64,000 nucleotides of DNA from positions 1,084,401 through 1,148,400 of the forward strand of contig NZ_SLWR01000001.1 in NCBI RefSeq assembly GCF_004345665.1. Direction: 5' to 3'. Shown here piece after piece: positions 54,601 through 63,856 of the stretch. This stretch comes from Kribbella antiqua. Its GTDB lineage: Bacteria > Actinomycetota > Actinomycetes > Propionibacteriales > Kribbellaceae. The translations under genes and the position numbers were made by a program. The notes below the pieces were generated by a model, which saw only the letters and a program-made list of their open reading frames with translations, was not told the origin of the DNA and did not search any database. The number at the start of each line of letters is the position of its first letter. Positions within the stretch are counted from its first letter, which is position 1.

Positions 54601-54624
54601 GCTGCGCGGGCGCGCCCGCGCAGC
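54601..54624. terminator. 24-bp perfect palindrome after cobS
   Basis: GCTGCGCGGGCG (54601-54612) followed directly by its exact reverse complement. It lies 68 bases beyond the cobS stop and 122 before the ROK start. No T-run follows, so it may be a terminator stem (loop formed from its centre) or a protein-binding site. A second dyad, CGGAAACAA / TTGTTTCCG (54545-54553, 54573-54581), lies between it and cobS. Confidence 0.5.
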
Positions 54625-54734
54625 GGTGTGTGCCTGGTGCATTACTGTCACCGATGACGTTCAGGACGGTGAGGTTGGATGATGATGTTCAGGGTTGATC
54701 AGCGGTGTGGGGCGGCGAAGGCCTCGCGATCCGT

Positions 54735-54747
54735 TATGTTTATGTAA
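54735..54747 (+). promoter_or_regulatory. Candidate -10 for leaderless ROK transcript
   Basis: TATGTT (54735-54740) is followed by 6 bases and then the ATG at 54747, which puts the likely transcription start at the A of the start codon. No ribosome binding site precedes that ATG, supporting a leaderless mRNA. A clear -35 is not seen. Confidence 0.4.
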
Positions 54748-55934
54748 TGAACGCAACCCGCCCCGCACCTGGGTCGCAGGCTTCGCTGCGCGAAGCCAAC
54801 CGTGAGCGCGTTCTGGGGGTCGTCCGGCAGCACGGCCCGTTGACCCAGGTCGAGATCGCCGCCGCGTCCGGCCTGTCCGCCGCGACCGTGTCGAACATGG
54901 TCCGCGAGCTCGACCAGGCCGGCATGGTCGGCCTGTCCCGCAGTATCCGCAACGGCCGCCGCGCGGTGCTGGTCTCGCTGGCCTCCGGCGGCGGACTGCT
55001 CGCCGGGGTCGCGTTCGGCGAGCGTGACGTCCGGGTCGCGATCGCGAACGAGTCCCGCGAGATCCTCGCCCAGCAACTGATGCCGCTGCAAGCGGATCAT
55101 GTCGCCGACGACGGGATGGAACGCGCCGCCCGGCTGCTCGCCGACCTGGCCGAGACGGTCAGTTCCGGCGTCGAGGACATCGCCGCGATCGGCTTCGGCC
55201 TGCCCGCGCCGGTCGACTCGGTCAGCGGCGAGGCCGGCTCCGACGCGGTCCTGCCCGGCTGGCGCGGCGTCAACGTCGCCGACGCCATGGCCGGCCACCT
55301 CCGCGCCCCGGTCGCGCTCGACAACACCGCCAACCTGGCCGCGCTCGGCGAGCTCCGCAACGGAGCCCTGCGCGGTGTCCGGCACGGCTGCTACCTGAAG
55401 TTCTCGTACGGCGTCGGCGCCGGCATCGTGCTGGACGGCGAGGTCTTCCGCGGCTCAGCCGGTACGGCGGGCGAGATCGGACACGTCACCATCGACGAGA
55501 ACGGCCCGATCTGCCGCTGCGGGAACCGCGGCTGCCTGGACACGTTCGTCGGCTCCCGGGCGCTGATCAGCAGCCTGGCCGCGTCGCACGGCCCGCTCCG
55601 GCTGAAGGACATCGTCACCCGGGCCCGCCAGGACGACCTGGGCTGCCGCCGGGTGATCGAGGACGCCGGCCGACGGGTCGGCGTCGCGGTGGCCGGCCTG
55701 GTGAACCTGCTCAACCCCGAGGTGATCGTGGTCGGCGGCCTGATGGCGGAAGCCGGCGACCTGATCATGACTCCACTCCGCGAGGCCCTGGACCGCTGCG
55801 CGATCCCGAGTGCCGCCGCCACGGTCGAACTCCGCTCGGCCGAACTGGGCGACGACGCGGACATCATCGGCGCTCTGCACCTCGCCTCGGTCCTCAGCCA
55901 CTCGAAGGCTCTCAGCACCGCCCAGGCTTTGTAA
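54747..55934 (+). CDS. ROK family transcriptional repressor
   Basis: 395 aa from ATG 54747; a longer frame from GTG 54705 adds unlike residues. N-terminal winged helix-turn-helix (about 18-75; GPLTQVEIAAASGLSAATVSN) followed by an ASKHA sugar-kinase-like domain with EIGHVTID and the zinc motif CRCGNRGCLDTF. The ATP motif is not the DxGxT of active kinases, as in XylR/NagC-type regulators. It precedes a sugar ABC importer in the same direction and probably represses it; the ligand would be the imported sugar. Confidence 0.9.
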   Translation: MNATRPAPGSQASLREANRERVLGVVRQHGPLTQVEIAAASGLSAATVSNMVRELDQAGMVGLSRSIRNGRRAVLVSLASGGGLLAGVAFGERDVRVAIANESREILAQQLMPLQADHVADDGMERAARLLADLAETVSSGVEDIAAIGFGLPAPVDSVSGEAGSDAVLPGWRGVNVADAMAGHLRAPVALDNTANLAALGELRNGALRGVRHGCYLKFSYGVGAGIVLDGEVFRGSAGTAGEIGHVTIDENGPICRCGNRGCLDTFVGSRALISSLAASHGPLRLKDIVTRARQDDLGCRRVIEDAGRRVGVAVAGLVNLLNPEVIVVGGLMAEAGDLIMTPLREALDRCAIPSAAATVELRSAELGDDADIIGALHLASVLSHSKALSTAQAL

Positions 55935-55951
55935 CGCCAATATGTCTATTT

Positions 55952-55976
55952 CTTGAATTCAAGTCTTGACGTCAAG
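55952..55976. promoter_or_regulatory. Tandem palindromic operator before sugar importer
   Basis: Two perfect 12-bp palindromes one base apart: CTTGAATTCAAG (55952-55963) and CTTGACGTCAAG (55965-55976). TTGACG inside the second could be a -35, with TTGACT 17 bases later as a weak -10. So a bound dimer would block the promoter of the importer. The likely binder is the ROK repressor just upstream. Confidence 0.65.
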
Positions 55977-56039
55977 GCTGCGGCGGGTTTGACTTCGGGG
56001 CAGGCCTACTCGGGCCCTGTTTCGTCAAGGAGCCGCCAC

Positions 56040-57104
56040 ATGTCCGTCTCTCCATCCCGTCTCGTCGGTCTCGGCCTCGCCGTCTCGGCCCTCGCGCTCA
56101 GCCTGGTTGCCTGCGGGTCGGACGAACCCGCGGCCGGTGGCGGCGGAAAGAAGATCGCTCTCCTGCTGCCCGAGTCGAAGACGACCCGCTACGAGGCCCT
56201 CGACCGCCCGCTGTTCACCGAAGCCCTCAAGGCCGCCTGCGCGGACTGCGAGCTGATCTACAGCAACGCCGACCAGGACGCCGCGAAGCAGCAACAGCAG
56301 GCCGAGGCGGCCCTGACCCAGGGCGCGAACGTGCTCGTGCTCGACCCCGTCGACGGCAAGGCGGCCGCCGCCGTAGTGGCCTCCGCCAAGGGCCAGAACG
56401 TGCCCGTGGTCGCGTACGACCGGTTCATCGAGAGCGCCGACTACTACGTCTCCTTCGAGAACGAGGCGGTCGGCAAGCTCCAGGCGCAGACCCTGGTCGA
56501 CACGCTGAAGGCAGCCGGCAAGACCTCGGGCAACCTGGCCATGATCAACGGCTCGCCGACCGACCCGAACGCGGCCGACTTCAAGAAGGGCGCGCACAGC
56601 GTGCTGGACAGCAGCGGCTTCAAGGTCGCCGCCGAGTTCGACACCCCGGACTGGAGCCCGGACAAGGCCCAGGCCTGGATGGAGGGCCAGCTCAGCGCGA
56701 TCAAGAACGGTCTGGTCGGGGTGTACGCCGCCAACGACGGAACCGCGGGTGGTGCGATCGCAGCGCTCAAGGGTGGTGGCGTCACGCCGCTGCCGCCGGT
56801 CACCGGGCAGGACTCCGAGCTGGCCGCGATCCAGCGGATCGTCTCCGGCGACCAGGCGATGACGATCTACAAGGCCGTCAAGCCGCAGGCCGAGGCCGCC
56901 GCGAAGGGTGCCGTCGCGCTGGCGAACGGGGGCAAACCCGAGTCCACCACCGACAAGAACGGCGTACCGTCGACCATCCTCGACCCGGTCGCGGTCACCA
57001 AGGCGAACATCAAGGACACCGTGGTGAAGGACAACATCTACAAGGTGACCGACATCTGCACCGCGTCGTTCGCCACCTCCTGCACCGCAGCCGGCCTCAG
57101 CTGA
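56040..57104 (+). CDS. Sugar ABC transporter substrate-binding lipoprotein (XylF/RbsB-like)
   Basis: 354 aa from ATG 56040, with AAGGAG 7 bases upstream. Lipobox SLVAC with Cys25 as lipidated residue. Periplasmic-binding type 1 fold: KIALLLPESKTTRYEALD, a DPVDGKAAAAVVASA segment, VAYDRFIESADYYVSFEN (as in xylose-binding XylF), YAANDGTAGGAIAAL and VTGQDSELAAIQRI. Substrate likely D-xylose or a similar pentose/hexose; XylF-like residues favour xylose. First gene of the importer operon. Confidence 0.9.
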   Translation: MSVSPSRLVGLGLAVSALALSLVACGSDEPAAGGGGKKIALLLPESKTTRYEALDRPLFTEALKAACADCELIYSNADQDAAKQQQQAEAALTQGANVLVLDPVDGKAAAAVVASAKGQNVPVVAYDRFIESADYYVSFENEAVGKLQAQTLVDTLKAAGKTSGNLAMINGSPTDPNAADFKKGAHSVLDSSGFKVAAEFDTPDWSPDKAQAWMEGQLSAIKNGLVGVYAANDGTAGGAIAALKGGGVTPLPPVTGQDSELAAIQRIVSGDQAMTIYKAVKPQAEAAAKGAVALANGGKPESTTDKNGVPSTILDPVAVTKANIKDTVVKDNIYKVTDICTASFATSCTAAGLS

Positions 57105-57168
57105 CCCTATCGAGACTGGCCTATCGCCAGGATCATGGCCTGAACGCAACGCCCTGGAGGCTGATCGA

Positions 57169-57978
57169 GTGACTGTCACCCCCGCCCCGGCCGGCACCCG
57201 CACGGTGCTGGCTCTGAGGGGCATCTCCAAGCGCTTCGGCGCGGTGCAGGCCCTGAAGAACATCGAGCTCGACGTCCGGGCCGGCGAGGTGCTGGCCCTG
57301 GTCGGCGACAACGGCGCCGGCAAGTCGACGCTGGTGAAGACGATCGCCGGCGTCTACACCGCCGACGACGGAACGATGGAGTTCGACGGGCAGGACGTGC
57401 GGGTCGGCAGCCCGGCCGAGGCGCAACAGCTCGGCATCGCCACCGTGTTCCAGGACCTGGCGCTGTGCGACAACCTCGACGTGGTCGCGAACCTCTACCT
57501 CGGCCGCGAGCTGCGAAAGGGCCGGGCCCTGGACGAGGTGGAGATGGAGCGGTCCTCCTGGGCGCTGCTGCGCCAGCTGTCGGCGAAGATCCCGTCGGTC
57601 CGGATCCCGGTGGCCAGCCTGTCCGGCGGCCAGCGGCAGACCGTCGCGATCGCCCGCAGCCTGCTCGGCGACCCCAAGGTCGTGATGCTGGACGAACCGA
57701 CCGCGGCCCTCGGCGTGGCTCAGACCGCCGAAGTCCTCAACCTGGTCGAGCGGCTCCGCGAGCGCGGCCTCGCGGTGATCCTGATCAGCCACAACATGGC
57801 CGACGTGATGGCGGTCGCGGACCGGGTCGCCGTACTGCGGCTCGGCCGGAACAACGGCGTCTTCGTGGTCAGCGACACCAAGACGCAGGACATCATCGCC
57901 GCCATCACCGGCGCGACGGACAACGCGGTGTCCGAGCGCGCAGCGCGCCGGACCCGTGAGGACGGGACCGCATCATGA
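57169..57978 (+). CDS. Sugar ABC transporter ATPase, single domain
   Basis: 269 aa from GTG 57169 (GGAGG upstream). Walker A GDNGAGKST (around 46), Q-loop FQDLALCDNLDV, signature SLSGGQRQT, Walker B VVMLDEPTAALG and switch His in LISHNMAD. XylG/RbsA have two fused ABC domains; here only one is present, so it must act as a homodimer. The spacer before it (57105-57168) holds a small TGGC-n-GCCA dyad. Confidence 0.92.
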   Translation: MTVTPAPAGTRTVLALRGISKRFGAVQALKNIELDVRAGEVLALVGDNGAGKSTLVKTIAGVYTADDGTMEFDGQDVRVGSPAEAQQLGIATVFQDLALCDNLDVVANLYLGRELRKGRALDEVEMERSSWALLRQLSAKIPSVRIPVASLSGGQRQTVAIARSLLGDPKVVMLDEPTAALGVAQTAEVLNLVERLRERGLAVILISHNMADVMAVADRVAVLRLGRNNGVFVVSDTKTQDIIAAITGATDNAVSERAARRTREDGTAS

Positions 57979-59288
57979 CGCTGCACGGATCCGAGATCCG
58001 CCCGCAGGACGCCCCAGGCCCGGCCGGGACCGGGACCGGGAACGGGAACGGCGCGGCCGCCGAGTTGCCGGCCGATCTGCAGGACGAGCGGCTGATCGCC
58101 AGTCACGGCCTCAGCGGTGCGGTCTCCGCGTTCACCGCCCGGCTCCGCTCCGGCGACCTCGGCTCGGTCCCGGTGGTGGTCGGCCTGATCATCATCTGGG
58201 CGGTCTTCCAGATCGCGAACAGCTCGTTCCTGTCCAGCCGCAACCTGGTCAACCTCACCCTGCAGACCACCTCGGTCGGGGTGATTGCCATCGGCATCGT
58301 TCTGGTCCTGCTGCTCGGCGAGATCGACCTGTCGGTCGGTTCGGTCAGCGGGCTGTCGGCCGCCGTACTCGGAGTGACGTTCGTCAACCAGGGCTGGCCG
58401 CTCGTGCTGTCGCTGCTGGCCGGGGTTGCGCTCGGGCTGGTGATCGGCTTGTTCTACGGCGCGCTGTACACCCGGTTCGGCGTACCGAGTTTCGTGATCA
58501 CACTGGCCGGTCTGCTCGGTTTCCTCGGTCTCCAACTGCTGGTGCTCGGGAAGGAGGGTTCGCTGAACCTGCCCTTCGACTCCGCGCTCGTCGGGTTCGC
58601 CACCCGTAGCTTCCTCTCCCCCGCGCTGGCCTACGGGCTGGTCGCGGCTGTCGTCGCGGTGTACGTGCTGACCCGGCTGCGCGGTCGAGCCGCCCGCGCC
58701 GCAGCCGGGCTGTCGGCCGCCCCCACCTCGATGATCGCGATCAAGGGCGCCGCGCTCGCCGTCGTCCTGCTCATCCCGGTGATCATCCTGAACGGCGACC
58801 GCGGGGTGTCGTCGATGTTCCTGCTCTTCGTCGGGCTGGTGGTGGCCACCGATCTCGCCGTACGACGGACGCGGTGGGGCCGCTCGGTCGTCGCGGTCGG
58901 TGGCAACGTCGAGGCTGCGCGGCGCGCCGGTATCAACGTGCGGATGATCTACCTGTCGGTGTTCGCGGCCTGCTCCACCTTTGCCGCGGTCGGCGGTCTG
59001 CTGGCCGCCGCCCGGCTGGTCGCGGTGAACCAGAGCAGCGGCGGCGCCGACGTCAACCTGAATGCGATCGCCGCCGCGGTGATCGGTGGCACCAGCCTGT
59101 TCGGCGGCCGCGGTTCGGTGTACTCCGCTCTCCTCGGGGCGCTGGTGATCATGTCGATCTCGAACGGTCTCGCGTTGCTGAGCCTCGACTCCAGCGTCCG
59201 CTATATGGTGACCGCCGGCGTGCTGCTGATCGCCGTCACCATCGACTCACTGAGCCGCCGCAGCCGGCAAGCGCACGGCCGCGCCTGA
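57975..59288 (+). CDS. Sugar ABC transporter permease (XylH-like)
   Basis: 437 aa, ATG overlapping the ATPase stop by 4 bases. A Gly/Asn-rich N-terminal tail (GTGTGNGNGAA) precedes about ten helices. The core LLLGEIDLSVGSVSGLSAA, the GGNVEAARRAGINV loop that contacts the ATPase and GGTSLFGGRGSVYSALLG are features of the RbsC/XylH family. Completes a three-gene importer. Confidence 0.92.
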   Translation: MTLHGSEIRPQDAPGPAGTGTGNGNGAAAELPADLQDERLIASHGLSGAVSAFTARLRSGDLGSVPVVVGLIIIWAVFQIANSSFLSSRNLVNLTLQTTSVGVIAIGIVLVLLLGEIDLSVGSVSGLSAAVLGVTFVNQGWPLVLSLLAGVALGLVIGLFYGALYTRFGVPSFVITLAGLLGFLGLQLLVLGKEGSLNLPFDSALVGFATRSFLSPALAYGLVAAVVAVYVLTRLRGRAARAAAGLSAAPTSMIAIKGAALAVVLLIPVIILNGDRGVSSMFLLFVGLVVATDLAVRRTRWGRSVVAVGGNVEAARRAGINVRMIYLSVFAACSTFAAVGGLLAAARLVAVNQSSGGADVNLNAIAAAVIGGTSLFGGRGSVYSALLGALVIMSISNGLALLSLDSSVRYMVTAGVLLIAVTIDSLSRRSRQAHGRA

Positions 59289-59293
59289 GCGGG

Positions 59294-59331
59294 TGGGCTC
59301 TCGCTTGCCTGTGACCAGGCGGGAGCCCACC
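59294..59331 (+). terminator. Hairpin terminator after sugar importer
   Basis: GTGGGCTCTCGC (59294-59305) pairs with GCGGGAGCCCAC (ends 59331) with one G-T, and TTGCCTG/CAGG extend the inner stem. A TTCTTTT run follows at some distance (59341-59347). Confidence 0.7.
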
Positions 59332-59362
59332 GTTCCACCGTTCTTTTGGCAGGATGAGCCGC

Positions 59363-60577
59363 ATGACGTCCAGGAAGCCGATCAAGGTCGCACCGACCCG
59401 TGAGGACCATTCGGTCACCACGCTGGAGCTGTTCTTCGACCTGGTGTTCGTGTTCGCGCTGACCCAGATCACCGCGCTGATGGCGCATGACCTCAACTGG
59501 CACGGCGTGCTGCGCGGGGTGCTGCTGACCGGGGTGCTCTGGTGGAGCTGGATCGGCTTCTCCTGGCTGTGCAATCTCGTCAAGGCCGACGAGGGCTCGA
59601 TCCGCGGCGTCGTACTGCTGGCGATGGCCGCGATGTTCCTGATCGCGCTCGCCATTCCCGAGGCGTTCCACGATCTGCCCGGTGGTCTGCCCGGCCCGGT
59701 CGTCATCGCCTGCGCGTACTTCCTCTTCCGCGCCTTGCATCTCGTCATGTTCTGGCTGATCGCCGACGGCGACGCGGTGCTTCGCCGTACGCTGCTGCGG
59801 TTCGCGCCGTCCATGCTCGGCGGTACGGCGCTCCTCCTGGTCGCCTCGCAGTACCACGGGACGACGCAGACGGTGCTGTGGGCGGCCGCGCTGGCCGCCG
59901 ACTACGGCGGCACGTACCTGATCGACGCGCGGGGCTGGCGGTTCCGGTCGGCCGCGCACTTCGCCGAGCGGCACGGGCTGATTGTCATCATCGCGCTGGG
60001 CGAGTCGATCGTGGCGATCGGCGTCGGTGTAACCGACCTGCCGATCTCCTGGCCGATCATCATCGCGTCCATGCTGGGCCTGGCCGTCTCGGCCGCGCTG
60101 TGGTGGATCTACTTCGACGCCACCGTCCTGTACGGCGAACACGCGCTGGCCGCCGAGCCCAACGAGACCCGGCCAAAGCTGGCCCGGGACGCCTACACGT
60201 TCCTGCACTTCCCGATGGTCACCGGCATCGTGCTGCTCGCGCTGGGCCTCAAGAAGGTGCTCGAGTACGTCGGCGACACCGAGCATCACCACCTCGACGA
60301 CCCGCTGAAGGGTGTCGGCCTCTACGCGCTGTTCGGCGGCGTGATCATCTATCTGCTCGGCCATGTCGGCTTCAAGTGGCGGACGATGCACCGGCTCGGG
60401 GTCTCCCGGCTGATCACGGCTGGTCTGGCGCTGATCGCCGTACCGCTGCTGGGCAAGGTGCCGGCGTTGGGGCAGCTCGGCGTACTGACCGCGTTGCTGG
60501 CCGGGCTGGTCGGCTTCGAGGCGGTCCGGTTCGCGCAGGAGCGGGACGAGTTGAAGCACGGCGAACAGCACGCATGA
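59363..60577 (+). CDS. Low temperature requirement A (LtrA) family membrane protein
   Basis: 404 aa from ATG 59363; AGGA at 59351-59354 is 8 bases before it, better than for the in-frame ATG 59354. It begins with EDHSVTTLELFFDLVFVFALTQ, the LtrA signature, and has about 11 helices (WWSWIGFSW, GLIVIIALGESIVAIGV, LHFPMVTGIVLLALG). Function of the family is unclear; first described from Listeria cold growth. No operon partner. Confidence 0.9.
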   Translation: MTSRKPIKVAPTREDHSVTTLELFFDLVFVFALTQITALMAHDLNWHGVLRGVLLTGVLWWSWIGFSWLCNLVKADEGSIRGVVLLAMAAMFLIALAIPEAFHDLPGGLPGPVVIACAYFLFRALHLVMFWLIADGDAVLRRTLLRFAPSMLGGTALLLVASQYHGTTQTVLWAAALAADYGGTYLIDARGWRFRSAAHFAERHGLIVIIALGESIVAIGVGVTDLPISWPIIIASMLGLAVSAALWWIYFDATVLYGEHALAAEPNETRPKLARDAYTFLHFPMVTGIVLLALGLKKVLEYVGDTEHHHLDDPLKGVGLYALFGGVIIYLLGHVGFKWRTMHRLGVSRLITAGLALIAVPLLGKVPALGQLGVLTALLAGLVGFEAVRFAQERDELKHGEQHA

Positions 60578-60581
60578 GAAA

Positions 60582-60608
60582 GGGCTCCCCGCGGGAAGCG
60601 GGGAGCCC
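60582..60608. terminator. Bidirectional terminator
   Basis: Perfect 11-bp stem GGGCTCCCCGC (60582-60592) / GCGGGGAGCCC (60598-60608) with a 5-base loop, between the ends of the convergent ltrA-like and oppF-like genes, preceded by AA and followed by CTGTTGTT. It can serve both. Confidence 0.85.
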
Positions 60609-60620
60609 CTGTTGTTCAGC

Positions 60621-61685
<1,065 letters not shown>

Positions 61686-61703
61686 CTCTCTCCTCAGCCC
61701 CTG

Positions 61704-62867
61704 TCAGCCCAGTCTCGGCGCGACCTCGGCCTCGTAGATCGAGGCCTTGTCGTGCAGGTGACAACGGGACGTGTGGGCGCCGGCACCGTCGACCGGCAGC
61801 AGCTCCGGCAGTTCGGTCGTGCAGCGTTCGCCCTTCACCCGCTCCTTGTACGGGCAGCGGGGGTTGAAGGAGCAGCCGCTGGGCAGACTCAGCAGGCTCG
61901 GCGGCAGGCCCTTGATCGGCTGGAGCCGCTCGTTCGCAGCCGACACGGTCGGGATGGACTCGAGCAGACCCCAGGTATACGGCATCCGCGGCCGGGCCAG
62001 CACGTCCTCGGCGGTGCCGTACTCGACGCAGCGACCGGCGTACATGACCAGGACGTCGTCGGCCATCTCGGCCACCACGCCCAGGTCGTGGGTGATCAGC
62101 ACGATCGCCGAGCCGAATTCCTTCTGCAGGTTGTTCAGCAGGTCCAGGATCTGCGCCTGGACGGTCACGTCGAGCGCGGTGGTCGGCTCGTCGGCGATCA
62201 CCAGCTTCGGGTCGTTGACCAGGCCCATCGCGATCATCGCGCGCTGCCGCATACCGCCGGAGAACTCGTGCGGATACTGCTTGAAGCGGCGGATCGGGTT
62301 CGGGATGCCGACCAGGTCGAGCATCTCCAGGGCCCGCTTCTTGGCCACGTCCTTGGACACCTTGTGGTGCACCCGGTACGCCTCGGTGATCTGGTTGCCG
62401 ACGGTGTACAGCGGGTGCAGCGACGACTGCGGGTCCTGGAAGACCATCGCGACGGCGTCGCCGCGGACCTTCATCAGCTCGTTCTCCGGCAGGCCGACGA
62501 TCTCGTCGCCGCCGAGCCGGATCGAGCCGGTGATCTTGGTCCGCTTCCGGTCGTGCAAGCCCATCACGGCCATGCTGGAGACCGACTTGCCGGAGCCGGA
62601 CTCGCCGACGATCGCCAGCGTCCGGCCGAGCGGGACCGAGTAGCTCAGCCCGTTCACCGCGCTGACCACTCCGTCGGCGGTCGGGAACTTCACGGTCAGG
62701 TCCTCGACCACCAGGTACGGCGTCTCGCCGCTGGGGTTCAGGGTGCCCTGCCGCTTCTCGCGGGTGGCGATCGAGGGACCGCGCTTGGCGGCGGCGTCGG
62801 GCGCCGGCTCGCCTGCTGCCGTTCCGACCATGGTGTCCTTCCGGTCCTCAGGGGCGGGTGTGCTCAC
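61704..62867 (-). CDS. Oligopeptide/dipeptide ABC transporter ATPase (OppD/DppD-like)
   Basis: 387 aa from GTG 62867 (GTGA overlap with the permease; GAGG upstream). A 50-residue polar N-terminal extension precedes the ABC core: GESGSGKSV, EFSGGMRQR, LVIADEPTTALD. C-terminal oligopeptide domain CSFNPRCPYKERVKGERC with four Cys. Partner of OppF-like. Confidence 0.92.
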   Translation of the reverse strand: MSTPAPEDRKDTMVGTAAGEPAPDAAAKRGPSIATREKRQGTLNPSGETPYLVVEDLTVKFPTADGVVSAVNGLSYSVPLGRTLAIVGESGSGKSVSSMAVMGLHDRKRTKITGSIRLGGDEIVGLPENELMKVRGDAVAMVFQDPQSSLHPLYTVGNQITEAYRVHHKVSKDVAKKRALEMLDLVGIPNPIRRFKQYPHEFSGGMRQRAMIAMGLVNDPKLVIADEPTTALDVTVQAQILDLLNNLQKEFGSAIVLITHDLGVVAEMADDVLVMYAGRCVEYGTAEDVLARPRMPYTWGLLESIPTVSAANERLQPIKGLPPSLLSLPSGCSFNPRCPYKERVKGERCTTELPELLPVDGAGAHTSRCHLHDKASIYEAEVAPRLG

Positions 62868-63856
62868 GAAAGCCTCACCCGCGGATCGATCAGGCTGTAC
62901 ATCACGTCTACCAGGAAATTCATCGCCACGAGCACGACGGACGCGATCAGCACGGTACCCATGATCACCGGCAGGTCGTACGTCTCCAAGCTCTGCAGCA
63001 CCAGGTTACCCAGGCCGGGCAGGTCGAAGATCCGCTCGGTGAAGATGGCGCCGGACAGGCTGGCGGCGATGTCCAGGCCGAAGATCGTGATCACCGGGAT
63101 CAGGCCGGAGCGCAGCGCATGCTTGTAGGTCACCGACCGGTCCGACAGGCCCTTGGCCCGGGCCGTCCGGATGTAGTCCTCGCTGAGCGTCTCCACCATC
63201 GAGCCGCGCGAATATCGCGCGTACTGCGTGCAGTTGTAGATCCCGATCACCAGCCACGGGGTTATCAGCCCGGCGAACCACTTGCCGGGATTCTCCGAGA
63301 TCGGTGTGTAACTGCCGCGGGGCAGGATCGGGTACAGAATCGTCAGGTACAGCGAGATCATCAGCGCGACGATGTAGTACGGCACCGAGCTCATGATCAG
63401 GGTGCTGCTCATCAGCGCCCGGTCGCCCAGCGTCCCGCGTCGCTTCGCGGCCATCGAGCCCACGAAGACACCGATGGTGAGGACCAGGACGGCGTAGCCT
63501 GCGACCAGTGACACGGTCACCGGTAGCCGGGTTTTCAGCATCTCCGTGACCGGCCGGTCGCTCTTGAAGGAGAAGCCCAGGCAGGGCACGGTGCACTCCT
63601 GCTTGACGCCGGACGTCTCGAAGGTCCGTCCGACGAAGATGCCCGCCGTGTACTCGGCGAACTGCTGCACTTTCGGCCGGTCGAGATGCAAGTTCGCCTT
63701 GATCTCGTTGTAGCGCTCCATGGTGCAGTTGCGCTCACCACAAATTGCCGCGGCCGGATCCGTCGGCGCGACGAAGAACAGCGCGAAGGTCGCGATCAGC
63801 GTGACCAGCACGACACTGAGCGCGCTGACCAGGCGGCGCGCCACGAAGTAGAGCAC
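62864..63856 (-). CDS. Oligopeptide/dipeptide ABC transporter permease (OppB/DppB-like)
   Basis: 330 aa from GTG 63856, chosen because GAGGAG is 8 bases upstream; GTG 63871 would overlap that site. Six helices: LYFVARRLVSALSVVLVTLI at the start, a large outside loop with four Cys (about 40-105), and the EAA loop EDYIRTARAKGLSDRSVTYKH. The usual second permease (OppC) is not between this gene and oppD; it would have to lie outside the window. Confidence 0.9.
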   Translation of the reverse strand: MLYFVARRLVSALSVVLVTLIATFALFFVAPTDPAAAICGERNCTMERYNEIKANLHLDRPKVQQFAEYTAGIFVGRTFETSGVKQECTVPCLGFSFKSDRPVTEMLKTRLPVTVSLVAGYAVLVLTIGVFVGSMAAKRRGTLGDRALMSSTLIMSSVPYYIVALMISLYLTILYPILPRGSYTPISENPGKWFAGLITPWLVIGIYNCTQYARYSRGSMVETLSEDYIRTARAKGLSDRSVTYKHALRSGLIPVITIFGLDIAASLSGAIFTERIFDLPGLGNLVLQSLETYDLPVIMGTVLIASVVLVAMNFLVDVMYSLIDPRVRLS

